This document shows, piece by piece, positions 34,026 through 43,828 of a stretch of DNA of 64,000 bases. The position numbers and the translations under genes were made by a program. Location of the stretch: NCBI RefSeq assembly GCF_001439735.1, contig NZ_JYLN01000007.1, positions 186,001-250,000 on the forward strand, read 5' to 3'. Position 1 is the stretch's first letter; each line of letters begins with the position of its first letter. This DNA is from Pseudomonas paralactis (GTDB lineage Bacteria; Pseudomonadota; Gammaproteobacteria; Pseudomonadales; Pseudomonadaceae). Under the pieces are notes generated by a model. It ran no database searches. It was not told the DNA's origin and saw only the letters and a program-made list of their open reading frames with translations.

Positions 34026-35015
34026 ATGTCCACCGAATCCCAAGTGCTACCCCCTCTGTTCTCGCTGATCACACAGCTGCATGACGAGGCCGGGACACTA
34101 CCGGCCCACTTGAACTCGACCCTTACCGAATTAACCGAAGCAGCCAAAGACACCGGGTTCTCGCTATTCAGCTTGCGCAGATACAAAAAGGCCAGGTTCC
34201 ACCTGACCATCGCCGGCGCCGCTGGCGACGTAGACGCGCAATACGCCATGGCCACGTGCCAATCTGTGCTGGACGGGGGGGGACGCCGTCCGACCTCCGC
34301 CACCCGGCAATGGCTGTCGCTGGCTGCCGCCCAGGACCACATACCTGCCTTGATGAGGTTGGGTGACGTTCACTCACTGGCCAAGGCCAAAGAGCTGGCA
34401 ACCCACGCAGCAAATAACAATGCCCCCCGTGCAATGATCTACCTGTACTTGATGACCCAGGACATCGAATGGCTGAACCGCGCCGCTGCCACAGGCGCGC
34501 CTGAGGCGCTGTTTGAACTTGCCCAGGCTTACCGTAAAAGGCCAGCACTGATTGCCGACACCCTGCAACGCGAGGCAACGATTGCGCAGTTGATCCAACG
34601 CTCGGCCGACGGTGGGCATCGCGCGGCAGTGTATGAATTGGCCTTTGCCGAAGACGGAACGGTGAGTACCGAGCAAAAGCAGAAACGCATCATTCAATTG
34701 GCCGAGATGGGCCAACTGGACGGGCTGCTTGAGTATGGCTATGCGCTGGCGGGCCTGTCTCAAGACAAAGCCAAAACCCACCGCACGTACGGGCTTGAAA
34801 GGAACCTGCCCAAAGCCTGTGCATTACTGAGACTGGTGCTGATAGAAACCGCTGACGCGATGGCACTACCAAATATTGAAGCGGACTATTGGGCATTGAT
34901 GCATCAGATGTCAGACACCCAGGACTATCAAGCGATCCTGGCGGATCTTCAGGAAACCACACCGAAGCTATTCAGCGTCCTTGAGCCGGTGGTCGTTGTA
35001 GGCCTGCCTGATTGA
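34026..35015 (+). CDS. Sel1/TPR-like helical repeat protein of unknown function
   Basis: 329 residues without a signal peptide or membrane segment. Repeated helical units of Sel1-like type are seen (AGAAGDVDAQYAMATCQSVL, LSLAAAQDHIPALMRLGDVH, NRAAATGAPEALFELAQAYR, ADGGHRAAVYELAFAED), roughly residues 60-250, with poor conservation between units. Such solenoids mediate protein contacts. It is an isolated gene, ended by a strong terminator, with no functional partner nearby. The specific role is unknown. Confidence 0.75.
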   Translation: MSTESQVLPPLFSLITQLHDEAGTLPAHLNSTLTELTEAAKDTGFSLFSLRRYKKARFHLTIAGAAGDVDAQYAMATCQSVLDGGGRRPTSATRQWLSLAAAQDHIPALMRLGDVHSLAKAKELATHAANNNAPRAMIYLYLMTQDIEWLNRAAATGAPEALFELAQAYRKRPALIADTLQREATIAQLIQRSADGGHRAAVYELAFAEDGTVSTEQKQKRIIQLAEMGQLDGLLEYGYALAGLSQDKAKTHRTYGLERNLPKACALLRLVLIETADAMALPNIEADYWALMHQMSDTQDYQAILADLQETTPKLFSVLEPVVVVGLPD

Positions 35016-35030
35016 GACCTGCTCCAATTA

Positions 35031-35068
35031 AAAAGCCCCCGTATCTGACGATACGGGGGCTTTTTTGT
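35031..35068. terminator. Bidirectional rho-independent terminator
   Basis: AAAAGCCCCCGTAT pairs with ATACGGGGGCTTTT around CTGACG. It has T-runs on both strands and separates the convergent Sel1-like gene and gdhB. Confidence 0.93.
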
Positions 35069-35078
35069 CAGCGCTTGA

Positions 35079-38000
35079 TCAAGCCGGCTGCAACACCGAC
35101 TGACCGCTCAACGCCAGGTCCAGCAACTCCCGGTTGGCCACCGCATACATGGCGTAGTCCGTGCCGACCGCGGCACGAATTTCCACCATCATGGCACGCC
35201 AGCGATCAGCCATGTCCTGGTGCTGCTCAAGCCACAGGGCCACACGGGCTTCCATGTCTTGTGGCGCGTCAGCCATTTGCAGTACCGAGATGGTAATCGC
35301 ACGTTGCTGCCAGTCCACGTCATCGCGGAAGGCTTCGCGGGCCTGGGCCTGCCAGTTGTTGGCCACCGGCAGGTCGCTGATCTGCTGCAGGTACCACGGC
35401 AGGTCCAGGGCGCTGCCGACGGCGAAGTAGGCCTTGGCCACTTCGGCGGCGTCGTGCCCGGTCACGTCGGCGGCTTCGATGATCGGCAGCAAGGTGTACA
35501 GGTGGGTAGTACCTGCAACCATGCGTGCCAACAACTCCGGTACGCCGGCCTGGGTGTAGGCCTGGTAACGGTTCTGCCAGCCTTCACGGGTCGGACCTTC
35601 CAGCAGTTCGTCAAGCTTGAGACCCAACGCCGCCAGATGCGGACCGAAGTGCGCAGTGTCACGCCCGGCGTCCTGTTCGTTGCGACGGCTGCGCAGGAAC
35701 CAGCGCGTAGCACGACGGCCCAGGCGCATCAGTTCGTCCATCAGCTCCAGTTGCACGTCGGCCGACACCTGGTGGTCCAGGGCTTCGATCTGACGGAACC
35801 AGTGCGGGAGGTGGAAGATATCGCGCACGATCACGTAGGCACCGGCGACGTTCGCCGGGCTCATGCCGGTCGACTCTTTGAGTCGCTGCACGAAGGTGAT
35901 ACCCATGTGGTTGACCAGGTCGTTGGCGATCTGGGTGCTGACAATCTCGCGCTTGAGACGGTGGCGACGCATGGCTTCGGAGAACTTGGCCACCAAACTC
36001 GGCGGGAACGCGGTCTCCATGTCACGGGTCAGGTACTCGTCATCCGGCACCTGAGATTTGAGCAGCGCTTCCTTGAGGTCGATCTTGCTGTACGAGATCA
36101 GCACCGACAGCTCCGGACGGGTCAGGCCCTTGCCGGTGGAAGCGCGCTCGGTGAGCTGTTCTTCGGTCGGCAGGTACTCGATGGCGCGGTCCAGCTTGCC
36201 ACGGCCTTCCAGGTCGCTCATCAGGCGTTTGTACTCGGCGGCGCGCTCGTAAGCCTTGCGTGCGGCCAGGGACAGGGCCTGGGTCTGCTTGTAGTTGTTG
36301 CCCAACACCAGGTGGCCGACTTCGTCAGTCATGCTCGCCAGCAACTGGTTGCGCTGCTTGTCGGTCATGTCACCGGCCTGCACCACTTCGTTGAGCAGGA
36401 TCTTGATGTTCACTTCGTGGTCGGAGCAGTCCACGCCGCCGGCGTTGTCGATGAAGTCGGTGTTGGAACCGCCGCCATTGAGGCCAAACTCCACACGGCC
36501 CAGTTGGGTCATGCCCAGGTTACCGCCCTCGCCCACCACCTTGCAGCGCAGTTCGTTGCCGTTCACGCGCAGCGCGTCGTTGGCCTTGTCGCCCACGTCG
36601 GCATGGCTTTCGGTGCTGGCCTTGACGTACGTACCGATACCGCCGTTCCACAACAGATCCACCGGCGCCTTGAGCAAGGCGTTGAGCAGTTCGGTCGGGG
36701 TCAGCTTGTCGGCCTGGATGTCGAAGCGCTCTTTCATCTGTGGCGAGATGGCGATGCTCTTGGCGCTGCGCGAGAAGATACCGCCGCCTTCAGACATGAT
36801 GCTGGTGTCGTAGTCGGTCCAGGACGAACGCGGCAGCTCGAACATGCGCTGGCGCTCGACGAAGCTGGTGGCCGGGTTCGGGTTCGGATCGATGAAGATG
36901 TGCAGGTGGTTGAAGGCCGCGACCAGTTGCAGCTTGTCGGACATCAGCAAACCATTGCCGAACACGTCACCGGCCATATCGCCGACGCCCACTACGGTGA
37001 TGCTGTCTTCCTGCACATTGATGCCGCGCTCACGGAAGTGACGCTGCACACCTACCCACGCGCCCTTGGCGGTGATGCCCATTTTCTTGTGGTCGTAACC
37101 GGCAGAACCGCCGGAAGCGAACGCGTCACCCAGCCAGAAGCCGTAATCGATGGCGATGCCGTTGGCGATGTCGGAGAAGGTCGCAGTGCCTTTGTCCGCC
37201 GCCACCACCAGGTAGGGGTCATCGTCGTCATGGCGCACGACGTTGGCCGGAGGCACCAGGGCGCCATCCTTAAGGTTGTCGGTAATGTCCAACAGGCCGG
37301 AAATAAAGATGCGGTAGCAAGCGATGCCCTCGGCCGCGATCTCGTCACGGCTGCCGCCCAATGGCAGGCGCCGCGGCAAGAAGCCACCCTTGGCGCCCAC
37401 CGGCACGATCACCGAGTTCTTAACTTGCTGGGCTTTTACCAGGCCGAGCACTTCGGTACGGAAGTCTTCTTCACGGTCGGACCAGCGCAGGCCGCCGCGA
37501 GCGACATTGCCGAAGCGCAGGTGCACGCCTTCAACCCGTGGCGAATACACGAAAATTTCAAACTTCGGCACTGGCTTGGGCAGTTCGGGAATCGCGTGCG
37601 GGTTGAACTTGAAGCTGAAGTACGACTTGTTCTGGCCGTTGGCGTCGGTCTGGTAGAAGTTGGTACGCAGGGTGGCCTTGATCAGGTCAAGGTAGCGACG
37701 CAGGATGCGGTCTTCGTTAAGCACCTGAACATCGTCCAGGGCGGTGAGGATCGCTTGCTCCAGGCGCTGCTGCTTGTCTTCCAGGTCGTCGGCGGTGAGC
37801 TTGCGCGCGAGATAAAAGCGGGTCTTGAACAACCGAGTCAACTCGCGGGCGATGTCGGTGTGGTTGTTCAGGGTGCTGGCGATGTAACCCAGGTCGAAGC
37901 CCAGGCGGATCTGCTTGAGGTAACGGGCGTAGGCACGCAGCAGCGCAACGTCGCGCCATGGCAGGCCGGCGGTCAGCACCAGGCGGTTGAACGCGTCGTT

Positions 38001-39947
38001 CTCGGCGTCGCCATGCACGATGTGCACGAAGGCGTCCTGCAGGGTGTCGTTGAGCTGCTGGATATCCAGGTTCACGCCTTCGGCGGCGATGAACGCAAAA
38101 TCATGGATCCAGAACTCACGGCCATTGGCATGGCGCAGGCGATACGGGAACTCGCCCAGCACGCGCAGGCCGAGATTTTCCAGGATCGGCAGTACGTCGG
38201 ACAGCGCCAGCGGAGTATCCGCATGGTAGAGCTTGCAATGCAGCTCGCGCTGACCGGAGACCTGGCCCAGCGGCTGATAGAAGCTCATCACCAGCGGGTT
38301 GGCTTCGGTGAGGCTGTTGAGGTGCTGCATGTCGACCACGGCCGAATGCGCGGCAAAACGCTCGCGATAGCCGGCCGGGAAGCCTTTGGGGAAGTCGGCC
38401 AGCACGTTGGTGCCCTGGGCTTCGCCGAAGCTTTCCACGACCAGGCTGGCGTAGTCGTCCTGCCAGCTGCGGCAGGCTTGCACCACTTCTTTTTCCAGTT
38501 GCAGCGGGTCGATGTCCAGGCGGTTCTTCGGGTCTACCCGCAGAATCAGTTGCACACGGGCAAGGACGGACTCGGAGAAGAAGGTCCAGAACTCGCAGTC
38601 CGAAGCCTTGAGGCGATCCATCAGCACTTGCTGGATCTTCTGGCGCACTTCGGTGGAGTAGATGTCACGCGGCACGTAGGCCAGGCAGTAGCAGAAACGA
38701 CCGTACGGGTCTTTGCGCAGGAACACGCGGATCTTGTTGCGCTCCTGGATCTGCACAATCGACATGACGGTGCTGAACAATTCGTCGACCGGGGTCTGGA
38801 ACAGGTCGTCGCGGGGCAGCACTTCAACCACCTGGGCCAGTTCCTTGCCCAAATGCGCCTTGGCCTGGAACCCCGAGCGACGCTCGATTTCCGCGACCTT
38901 GCGACGAATGTACGGGATCACTCGCACGCTTTCGCCGTACACCGAGGAGGTGTAGAGGCCCATGAAGCGGTGTTCCTTGATGACCTTGCCGTCGGCGCTG
39001 ATCTCGCGGATCGACACATAGTCCGGATACGCTGGGCGGTGCACGCGGCTTGGGTGTGCGGCCTTGGCGAACGACAGCACGGTCGGCTCGCGCAGGTAGG
39101 CTACAGCGTAGTCTTCGATGCGCAGGTCCTCGGCGGTGAGGCCGGCGCGCAACAGCTTGGTCAGACCGAGGAAAGAGCTGGCGTCATATTCGATATGACC
39201 GCCGTCCGCCTCGTCACGTACCACAAACTCTTCATAGCCCAGGAAGGTGAAGTGGTTGCCCACCAGCCATTCCAGGAAGTTCTTGATCTCGGCTTTTTCT
39301 TCGCCGTCGATGGCGAACGCGCTGGCGTCGATACCGGCCAGCAGGTCCTGGACCTTGGCTTTCATCGGTTCGAAATCAGCCACAGCCACGCGCACTTCGC
39401 CCAGCACCTGCTCAAGCTCTTTGCTCAGCACGTTCAGTTCGGCGGCGTTGGCGCAGCGGTCAATCTCAAGGTACATCAGCGATTCTTGAAGAATGCCTTC
39501 GCCCTGGGTGCCCTTGGGCAGGATTTCCAGCAATTCGCCCTTGCTGCCACGGCGCACGCTGAGCACGGTGGTTTGCAGGGTGTGGATGCTGTAGCCACGG
39601 CGGTTCAGCTCGGTGCGTACCGAGTCGACCAGAAATGGCAGGTCATGGTGCAACACTTCGACCGCGGTGTGGGTCGATTGCCAGCCATGACGTTCGTAAT
39701 CAGGGTTGTAGACCCGCACCTGCGGTTGGGTGTGATCAAAGCGCTCAAGCAGGCGCCAGGCAGACAGGGTGCAACCGGCCAGGTCGGAAAGGCGACGCTG
39801 GGTCAGTTCGTCCAGAGAAATGATGCCGAAGAATTGCTCAGCGAACAGCGCCACTTGTGGCAGTGCCTGTTCACTGATGTGCTGCGCCAGTGCCGCTTGC
39901 AGTTGGTGCTGGAAGTCGGCCTTGCTGGCTGCGGTGAAGAACGCCAT
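35079..39947 (-). CDS. gdhB: NAD-specific glutamate dehydrogenase, 180-kDa class
   Basis: 1622 residues, the full length of the large bacterial NAD-GDH class. It converts glutamate to 2-oxoglutarate and ammonia with NAD+ and feeds arginine and glutamate catabolism. The N-terminal regulatory half contains ACT-like segments (VYNPDYERHGWQSTHTAVEV; LVDSVRTELNRRGYSIHTLQ). The catalytic core, about 800-1250, has ARGGLRWSDREEDFRTEVLG, NSVIVPVGAKGGF and KVVGEGGNLGMTQLGRVEF (nucleotide-binding region). The ATG at 39947 follows CGGAG at eight bases. In P. aeruginosa gdhB (PA3068) is arginine-inducible and lies next to the MoxR/Bat genes, which fits the layout here. Confidence 0.96.
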   Translation of the reverse strand: MAFFTAASKADFQHQLQAALAQHISEQALPQVALFAEQFFGIISLDELTQRRLSDLAGCTLSAWRLLERFDHTQPQVRVYNPDYERHGWQSTHTAVEVLHHDLPFLVDSVRTELNRRGYSIHTLQTTVLSVRRGSKGELLEILPKGTQGEGILQESLMYLEIDRCANAAELNVLSKELEQVLGEVRVAVADFEPMKAKVQDLLAGIDASAFAIDGEEKAEIKNFLEWLVGNHFTFLGYEEFVVRDEADGGHIEYDASSFLGLTKLLRAGLTAEDLRIEDYAVAYLREPTVLSFAKAAHPSRVHRPAYPDYVSIREISADGKVIKEHRFMGLYTSSVYGESVRVIPYIRRKVAEIERRSGFQAKAHLGKELAQVVEVLPRDDLFQTPVDELFSTVMSIVQIQERNKIRVFLRKDPYGRFCYCLAYVPRDIYSTEVRQKIQQVLMDRLKASDCEFWTFFSESVLARVQLILRVDPKNRLDIDPLQLEKEVVQACRSWQDDYASLVVESFGEAQGTNVLADFPKGFPAGYRERFAAHSAVVDMQHLNSLTEANPLVMSFYQPLGQVSGQRELHCKLYHADTPLALSDVLPILENLGLRVLGEFPYRLRHANGREFWIHDFAFIAAEGVNLDIQQLNDTLQDAFVHIVHGDAENDAFNRLVLTAGLPWRDVALLRAYARYLKQIRLGFDLGYIASTLNNHTDIARELTRLFKTRFYLARKLTADDLEDKQQRLEQAILTALDDVQVLNEDRILRRYLDLIKATLRTNFYQTDANGQNKSYFSFKFNPHAIPELPKPVPKFEIFVYSPRVEGVHLRFGNVARGGLRWSDREEDFRTEVLGLVKAQQVKNSVIVPVGAKGGFLPRRLPLGGSRDEIAAEGIACYRIFISGLLDITDNLKDGALVPPANVVRHDDDDPYLVVAADKGTATFSDIANGIAIDYGFWLGDAFASGGSAGYDHKKMGITAKGAWVGVQRHFRERGINVQEDSITVVGVGDMAGDVFGNGLLMSDKLQLVAAFNHLHIFIDPNPNPATSFVERQRMFELPRSSWTDYDTSIMSEGGGIFSRSAKSIAISPQMKERFDIQADKLTPTELLNALLKAPVDLLWNGGIGTYVKASTESHADVGDKANDALRVNGNELRCKVVGEGGNLGMTQLGRVEFGLNGGGSNTDFIDNAGGVDCSDHEVNIKILLNEVVQAGDMTDKQRNQLLASMTDEVGHLVLGNNYKQTQALSLAARKAYERAAEYKRLMSDLEGRGKLDRAIEYLPTEEQLTERASTGKGLTRPELSVLISYSKIDLKEALLKSQVPDDEYLTRDMETAFPPSLVAKFSEAMRRHRLKREIVSTQIANDLVNHMGITFVQRLKESTGMSPANVAGAYVIVRDIFHLPHWFRQIEALDHQVSADVQLELMDELMRLGRRATRWFLRSRRNEQDAGRDTAHFGPHLAALGLKLDELLEGPTREGWQNRYQAYTQAGVPELLARMVAGTTHLYTLLPIIEAADVTGHDAAEVAKAYFAVGSALDLPWYLQQISDLPVANNWQAQAREAFRDDVDWQQRAITISVLQMADAPQDMEARVALWLEQHQDMADRWRAMMVEIRAAVGTDYAMYAVANRELLDLALSGQSVLQPA

Positions 39948-40425
39948 CTGTGGTACTCCGCTTGGGCTTGTTATTGATGGAAGCGTCGCGTGTTATCCCC
40001 TTGCGGGGAGACCGTCAGCTCTGTTCGTGGGTCACGATAAACGAATCAGAGCGACAGGTGGGTGAAGCTGGACAAGACAGTCAGGTCACATTCAACGTCC
40101 ATTGGATGCACACCGTGCCGGGTGACGGTACGACGGGCAGGTCAGGCGCCTGGCGCGGGGCACATCCGTTGCGCAGCTTAACGAGTGTAGTAAGACCGCT
40201 GCTTTCCGCACGGCGACATATTCGGTCAAGCGCAGGCAAACCTGAAGCAGCTCGCTTTCCCAGGCTCGGCAAGCGCGCCAATAGGTTTTATCAACCGAAT
40301 TCATAGAATCTTAAAATGGATTCAAGTCGCCGGGTTTGACCAATCAGTTGTTAGTCGATGCACATCGCGTTGATTGAACAACACCCCAAGGACGGCCCAC
40401 TCGTTAGTTGAGGTGAGCTTTGAGT
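39948..40425. other. 478-bp divergent intergenic region (gdhB / toxin-like gene)
   Basis: It carries the promoters of gdhB (minus) and the toxin-like gene (plus). I found no REP element, no RNA gene and no convincing operator. The part from about 40280 to 40425 is AT-richer, like the downstream gene. Confidence 0.5.
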
Positions 40426-42213
40426 ATGAACAACGTAATTGCGAATATCTCTTATAAGCACATAAATGCTTCGGCGTATGTGCCGGTCGACGGCCCCACT
40501 GCTCCCATCGCCCCACCGAAGGCTCCAGCGATTGATGACCCTGCCCACCCCGAATCAAACGCTGGCCCGTCAGGCGTTGCACCCTCTGCAACGCCTGACG
40601 GGCTCGACAACCCTCGTGGGGCGGCCCAATACCAAAAGTGGAAAGCGTCCAGCTTTGGTAAATCCGACGCGTGGAAGGATGCCCATATCCCCGCACACCT
40701 TAAAGTCTTTTTGGCGCATGACCGATCAGTTCAGCTCAACGCCGGAATAAAAGATTATTCAACGATGAACTACGTTGCTACACCCGAAATGAGAGAGAGC
40801 ACCCGGAATCAGATAAAAGCTCACTATAAAGAACATCATGGGCTGGATATCGACCCGGATAAAACGTACCTGATGACATTCGTCTACAACGTGAGGGGTC
40901 ACACACCGCCCTACCCCGGCCGAATTATCAGCAAAATATCCTTGACGGATGCTGCTATCAAAAATATTCAAGACACCCCTGGCCATGACAAACTGCCCAA
41001 GGTCTCTTTCAATCAACATCAACAGTCCCCCCCGCCCATTGAGATCGTGGATCACCTGACGATCGGGTATCACCGCAGCTCTGGCCGCCATGGCTACCAA
41101 AACAGCCCAACTGCACTGAAAACCCAACAGTACGAAGGGATTTACTTCGCCCCCCCTGCAAAGGAACGCTACGACGCGTCCAACCAAGCCCCCATCACGC
41201 CAAAATCATTCCGTGCCTACGTATGGGATACCAGTTTCAGCAAAACACATAAAGCTGAGCTAAATAACTTCTGGAACGAATACCGAGACAAGTACAGCAC
41301 GTTGTCCAAGATGTCTTTTGTGACTGCCGCGCATAAACAATTCAAGGAAAATACCCTAAGCCCAGAGGGCCGTGACCTGGCGATGCGGCTGGCGGGCATC
41401 AGTGCGCAAAAGCCACTTGACTCATTGACGGCCAAAGACTTCCAAGCGGCCTATACCCACGATCCCAATCTGGAACTAAAAGAACTTACGTTTGAAGGGC
41501 GGGTAGCGTCGGGCATTTTTTATGCCATCGATAAAACCACCCAAAAAACCCTGCTCTACATGACAGGCAATTCATCTCCCATCCATGAGTTCGACAACCC
41601 TACCCTGATGCGCAAGTGGTTGACCGAACAAATGACGGACGAAACAAAACGCAAACAATTCGTCGAATATTTCAAGCTGGGCGACCGCGCAGACAGCGTA
41701 TGGGAGGCTGGAATTGATGTGCACCTTGAAAAAACCGGGCAACATGCAAAACATCACACTAACTGGTTGGAGGATAGGCCTTTCGGCGGAAAACCCATCG
41801 AAGCAGACCCGTTCAAAAGCATGCAGGCCCGTGTGGAGCAATATACCTATAACAACACTGATTCGACCTATGTCAGCAATGATGACTGGAAGAAAAAGAA
41901 CGTGCTCGCCGAATTAAAGAGCGCCAGCAAGTCCTTGGTGATACTTGCCCCGGTAGCGCTGGCGGTGCCGGAGATTGGTATCGCAGTCTTGCTATTTGAT
42001 CTTGGCATCGCCGCCACAGAAATCGGTTTGGGTATTGATGATTACCGAAAGGGACGGCCGGGTGCAGTTGACCGCATTACTTTTGGCGCTTTCAATGCGC
42101 TGCAGATAGCGAGCAAAGAAGCGGGTTCAAGAGTGCTTGCCCCCGTGGTAAAGCCGCCTATAGAGGGGAAGATTCTGCCCAAGATCGTTCCGCAGATTAA
42201 TCCGCCCACTTAA
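40426..42213 (+). CDS. Protein resembling the 'dermonecrotic toxin'/DUF6543 family of Pseudomonas
   Basis: 595 residues from the ATG at 40426 (GGTGAG upstream). No signal peptide. The N-terminus is proline-rich and disordered-looking (residues about 20-75). The part from about 345 to 415 has the pattern GRVASGIFYAIDKTTQKTLL, YMTGNSSPIHEFDNPTLM and RKWLTEQMTDETKRKQFVEY, which I recognise from large Pseudomonas proteins annotated as dermonecrotic toxin domain or DUF6543. A hydrophobic stretch lies at about 503-535 (LVILAPVALAVPEIGIAVLL), followed by a short tail, so it may be a truncated or compact member that lacks a C-terminal effector domain. It is AT-richer than gdhB and the bat genes and interrupts that conserved gene order. 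The activity is unproven. Confidence 0.65.
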   Translation: MNNVIANISYKHINASAYVPVDGPTAPIAPPKAPAIDDPAHPESNAGPSGVAPSATPDGLDNPRGAAQYQKWKASSFGKSDAWKDAHIPAHLKVFLAHDRSVQLNAGIKDYSTMNYVATPEMRESTRNQIKAHYKEHHGLDIDPDKTYLMTFVYNVRGHTPPYPGRIISKISLTDAAIKNIQDTPGHDKLPKVSFNQHQQSPPPIEIVDHLTIGYHRSSGRHGYQNSPTALKTQQYEGIYFAPPAKERYDASNQAPITPKSFRAYVWDTSFSKTHKAELNNFWNEYRDKYSTLSKMSFVTAAHKQFKENTLSPEGRDLAMRLAGISAQKPLDSLTAKDFQAAYTHDPNLELKELTFEGRVASGIFYAIDKTTQKTLLYMTGNSSPIHEFDNPTLMRKWLTEQMTDETKRKQFVEYFKLGDRADSVWEAGIDVHLEKTGQHAKHHTNWLEDRPFGGKPIEADPFKSMQARVEQYTYNNTDSTYVSNDDWKKKNVLAELKSASKSLVILAPVALAVPEIGIAVLLFDLGIAATEIGLGIDDYRKGRPGAVDRITFGAFNALQIASKEAGSRVLAPVVKPPIEGKILPKIVPQINPPT

Positions 42214-42335
42214 CCCTGCGTTTATCATAGGTGGCGCCCTGCATGGCTGCATTAGCGTCATCTGTACCCGACCGTAAAAAACGGCATAATGGCAAGATTG
42301 CGGCCACACCCCCTCGTATTACCATAGGTTTTGTC

Positions 42336-42686
42336 ATGAAGTTGAACACCGATGCACTGATGGCCACGCCCTGCGACGACGAAGAAGACAACATGGCCAT
42401 GCTGTGCTGCCACGGCAAGAACGGCGAAATGTTCATGTTGAGCCGTTACCCGGATGAAGAAGAAGTGGAACTGACCTGGGATTACGAGCCGTCGACGCTG
42501 GATGGGCTGAAAGTGACCTTGAGTGCCACTACCTTGCTGGTCGAACTTGCAGCGGGTGATGCCGATGCATTGGGTGGCAAGGATCACCTGGAGATCACCC
42601 ACGCCACGGCCGCATCCGACCTGGCCGAAGTGGAGGAAACCTTGCAGATCATCCTCGCAGGCACTGGCACGTTCATCCGGATTTAA
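42336..42686 (+). CDS. Conserved small acidic protein of unknown function
   Basis: 116 residues from the ATG at 42336; an earlier start in the same frame adds a basic, unconserved leader. It is acidic (CDDEEDNMAMLCCHGKNGEM, YPDEEEVELTWDYEP) with alternating beta-like segments and no signal peptide. It may be the protein encoded between gdhB and moxR in other pseudomonads (compare PA3069), but I could not check this. No function is suggested by the sequence. Confidence 0.7.
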   Translation: MKLNTDALMATPCDDEEDNMAMLCCHGKNGEMFMLSRYPDEEEVELTWDYEPSTLDGLKVTLSATTLLVELAAGDADALGGKDHLEITHATAASDLAEVEETLQIILAGTGTFIRI

Positions 42687-42812
42687 GCTGCACCCTGGTT
42701 CAAATGTGGGAGTCCCCACCACATCTTCGATGTGACGCTGTCGCGCAGCAAACCAGGGAGCTTGCTCCCGTGGCGGCCTGACAGCCGAGCAGGATGTTGG
42801 TTTTCGTCCTGG

Positions 42813-42981
42813 GTACATATCCGTTGTTTAGGTAACGGCCACTATAGGTTCCGCTCTTACAGCGGCTCACTTTTGAAAAGCGCAAAAGTAAGCAAAATGC
42901 TCTTGCCCCACCACTCGGCACCTCGCCTAGACTCGGTGTGCCCTCTCTCCGGCCAGCGTGGTTTAACGGGGCGCCTGAGAT
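42813..42981 (-). repeat. Long interspersed repeat, copy A (short form)
   Basis: It shares the ends (CATATCCGTT..., CTTGCCCCACCACTCGGCAC, GGCCAGCGTGGTTTAACGGG) with copies B, C and D but lacks the central block that carries GGATTTGGGGGGTAAACCGG and CCATGGATGGCGCG. It is inverted relative to copy B. Confidence 0.8.
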
Positions 42982-43040
42982 CAAGATCAAAAGCGACTCG
43001 CTGCGCATCGCAGATACGCTGGCGGCGCTTGTGCTTTTCT

Positions 43041-43135
43041 GTAGGAGCGAGCTTGCTCGCGAAAAACCTGAGAACCCCGCGTTCTTTCTGGTTTCCCGCA
43101 TCATCGTTAGCGACCTTCGCGGGCCCGCTCCCACA
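43041..43135. repeat. Degenerate REPIN between repeat copies A and B
   Basis: Left arm GTAGGAGCGAGCTTGCTCGCGAA, given here by its ends GTAGGAGC and TCGCGAA; right arm CGCGGGCCCGCTCCCAC. The arms have diverged from each other more than in the other REPINs. Confidence 0.75.
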
Positions 43136-43193
43136 GGGGTACGCGCAAGCTTCAACGATCAGGTCGGCTATAAGGCCGCCTCGCTGTGTTTTT

Positions 43194-43462
43194 GATCTTA
43201 GGCGCCCCGTTAAACCACGCTGGCCGGAATTCGACAGGGATTTGGGGGGTAAACCGGCAGGGATGCCGGTTTAGCCGCCCCGCGCCATGGATGGCGCGTG
43301 GCGGCGGCCCCCCAAATCCATGTCGGATTACGGGTACACCGAGCCTAGGCGAGGTGCCGAGTGGTGGGGCAAGAGCGTTTTGCTTACTTTGCCGCTTTTG
43401 CAAAGTGAGCCGCCGTAAGGGCGGAACCTATAGCGGCCGTTACCTAAGCAACGGATATGTAC
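43194..43462 (+). repeat. Long interspersed repeat, copy B (full form)
   Basis: About 269 bp, more than 80% identical by eye to copies C (50825-51111) and D (58363-58644, inverted). It contains internal palindromes: TAAACCGGCAGGGATGCCGG with its loop, and GCGCCATGGATGGCGC. Frames through it read open on both strands in all copies, but they are repeats, not genes. Confidence 0.85.
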
Positions 43463-43590
43463 TCGCCCCAACAACCCGGTCACATCGTCGAGGTGGCGCC
43501 GTCGCGCAGCAACCTGGGCCGCCTCCAAAATATCCAGCGTTAAGGCTAAATTTTAAACCTTTAAAATCAGTAGCTTATTTGAAGTTTGAT

Positions 43591-43676
43591 AAGAGGGGGC
43601 TTGCCCCCGATAGCGGTGGGTCAGTTAATACACCTGTGCCTGACACACGGGCATCGGGGGCAACCCCCCTCCCACA
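43591..43676. repeat. REPIN, GGGGGCTTGCCCCCGA type, upstream of moxR
   Basis: GGGGGCTTGCCCCCGATAGC left arm and GCATCGGGGGCAACCCCCCT right arm, with GGTGGGTCAG and CCTGACAC inside. This subtype is the target of the element at 58257-58733. Confidence 0.88.
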
Positions 43677-43828
43677 CTGACCGTATTCCCACACCAAAAC
43701 CCTACAAGTTTTTCTGAAAATACACGTGACGCCGTTAGTCGCCACCCCCTTCGATGCATTAAAGTAAGCCTCCCAAGCCTGACGCTCGCGCTCGACCCTC
43801 AGGCTCATCTTTCCAGGAACCGTCATCG

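Larger units (their letters stand above)
42721..43517. repeat. Region bounded by a 36-bp imperfect direct repeat
   Basis: 42721-42757 and 43482-43517 share ACATC-TCGA-GTG-CGC, then GTCGCGCAGCAA, in the same orientation. They bracket the inverted repeat copies A and B and a REPIN. This may be the edge of a composite repetitive island. Confidence 0.45.

Noticed and set aside
35220..39977. 1585-codon open frame on the plus strand opposite gdhB
   Set aside because: It is antisense to a complete, well-conserved gdhB and has the low-complexity His/Gln/Val-rich composition expected from reading GC-rich codons backwards. No ribosome site or family pattern.
39948..40425. hrp box upstream of the 595-aa toxin-like gene
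   Set aside because: No GGAAC box with a CCAC partner at 15-17 bases was found here or upstream of 60804, so the hrp link applies only to 51383-51853.
43186..43680. 164-codon frame beginning ILGAPLNHAGRNSTGIW, and similar frames at 50823-51194 and 58404-58646
   Set aside because: All run through copies of the same non-coding repeat and extend into unrelated flanks. Conservation is at DNA level, including palindromes, not at protein level.
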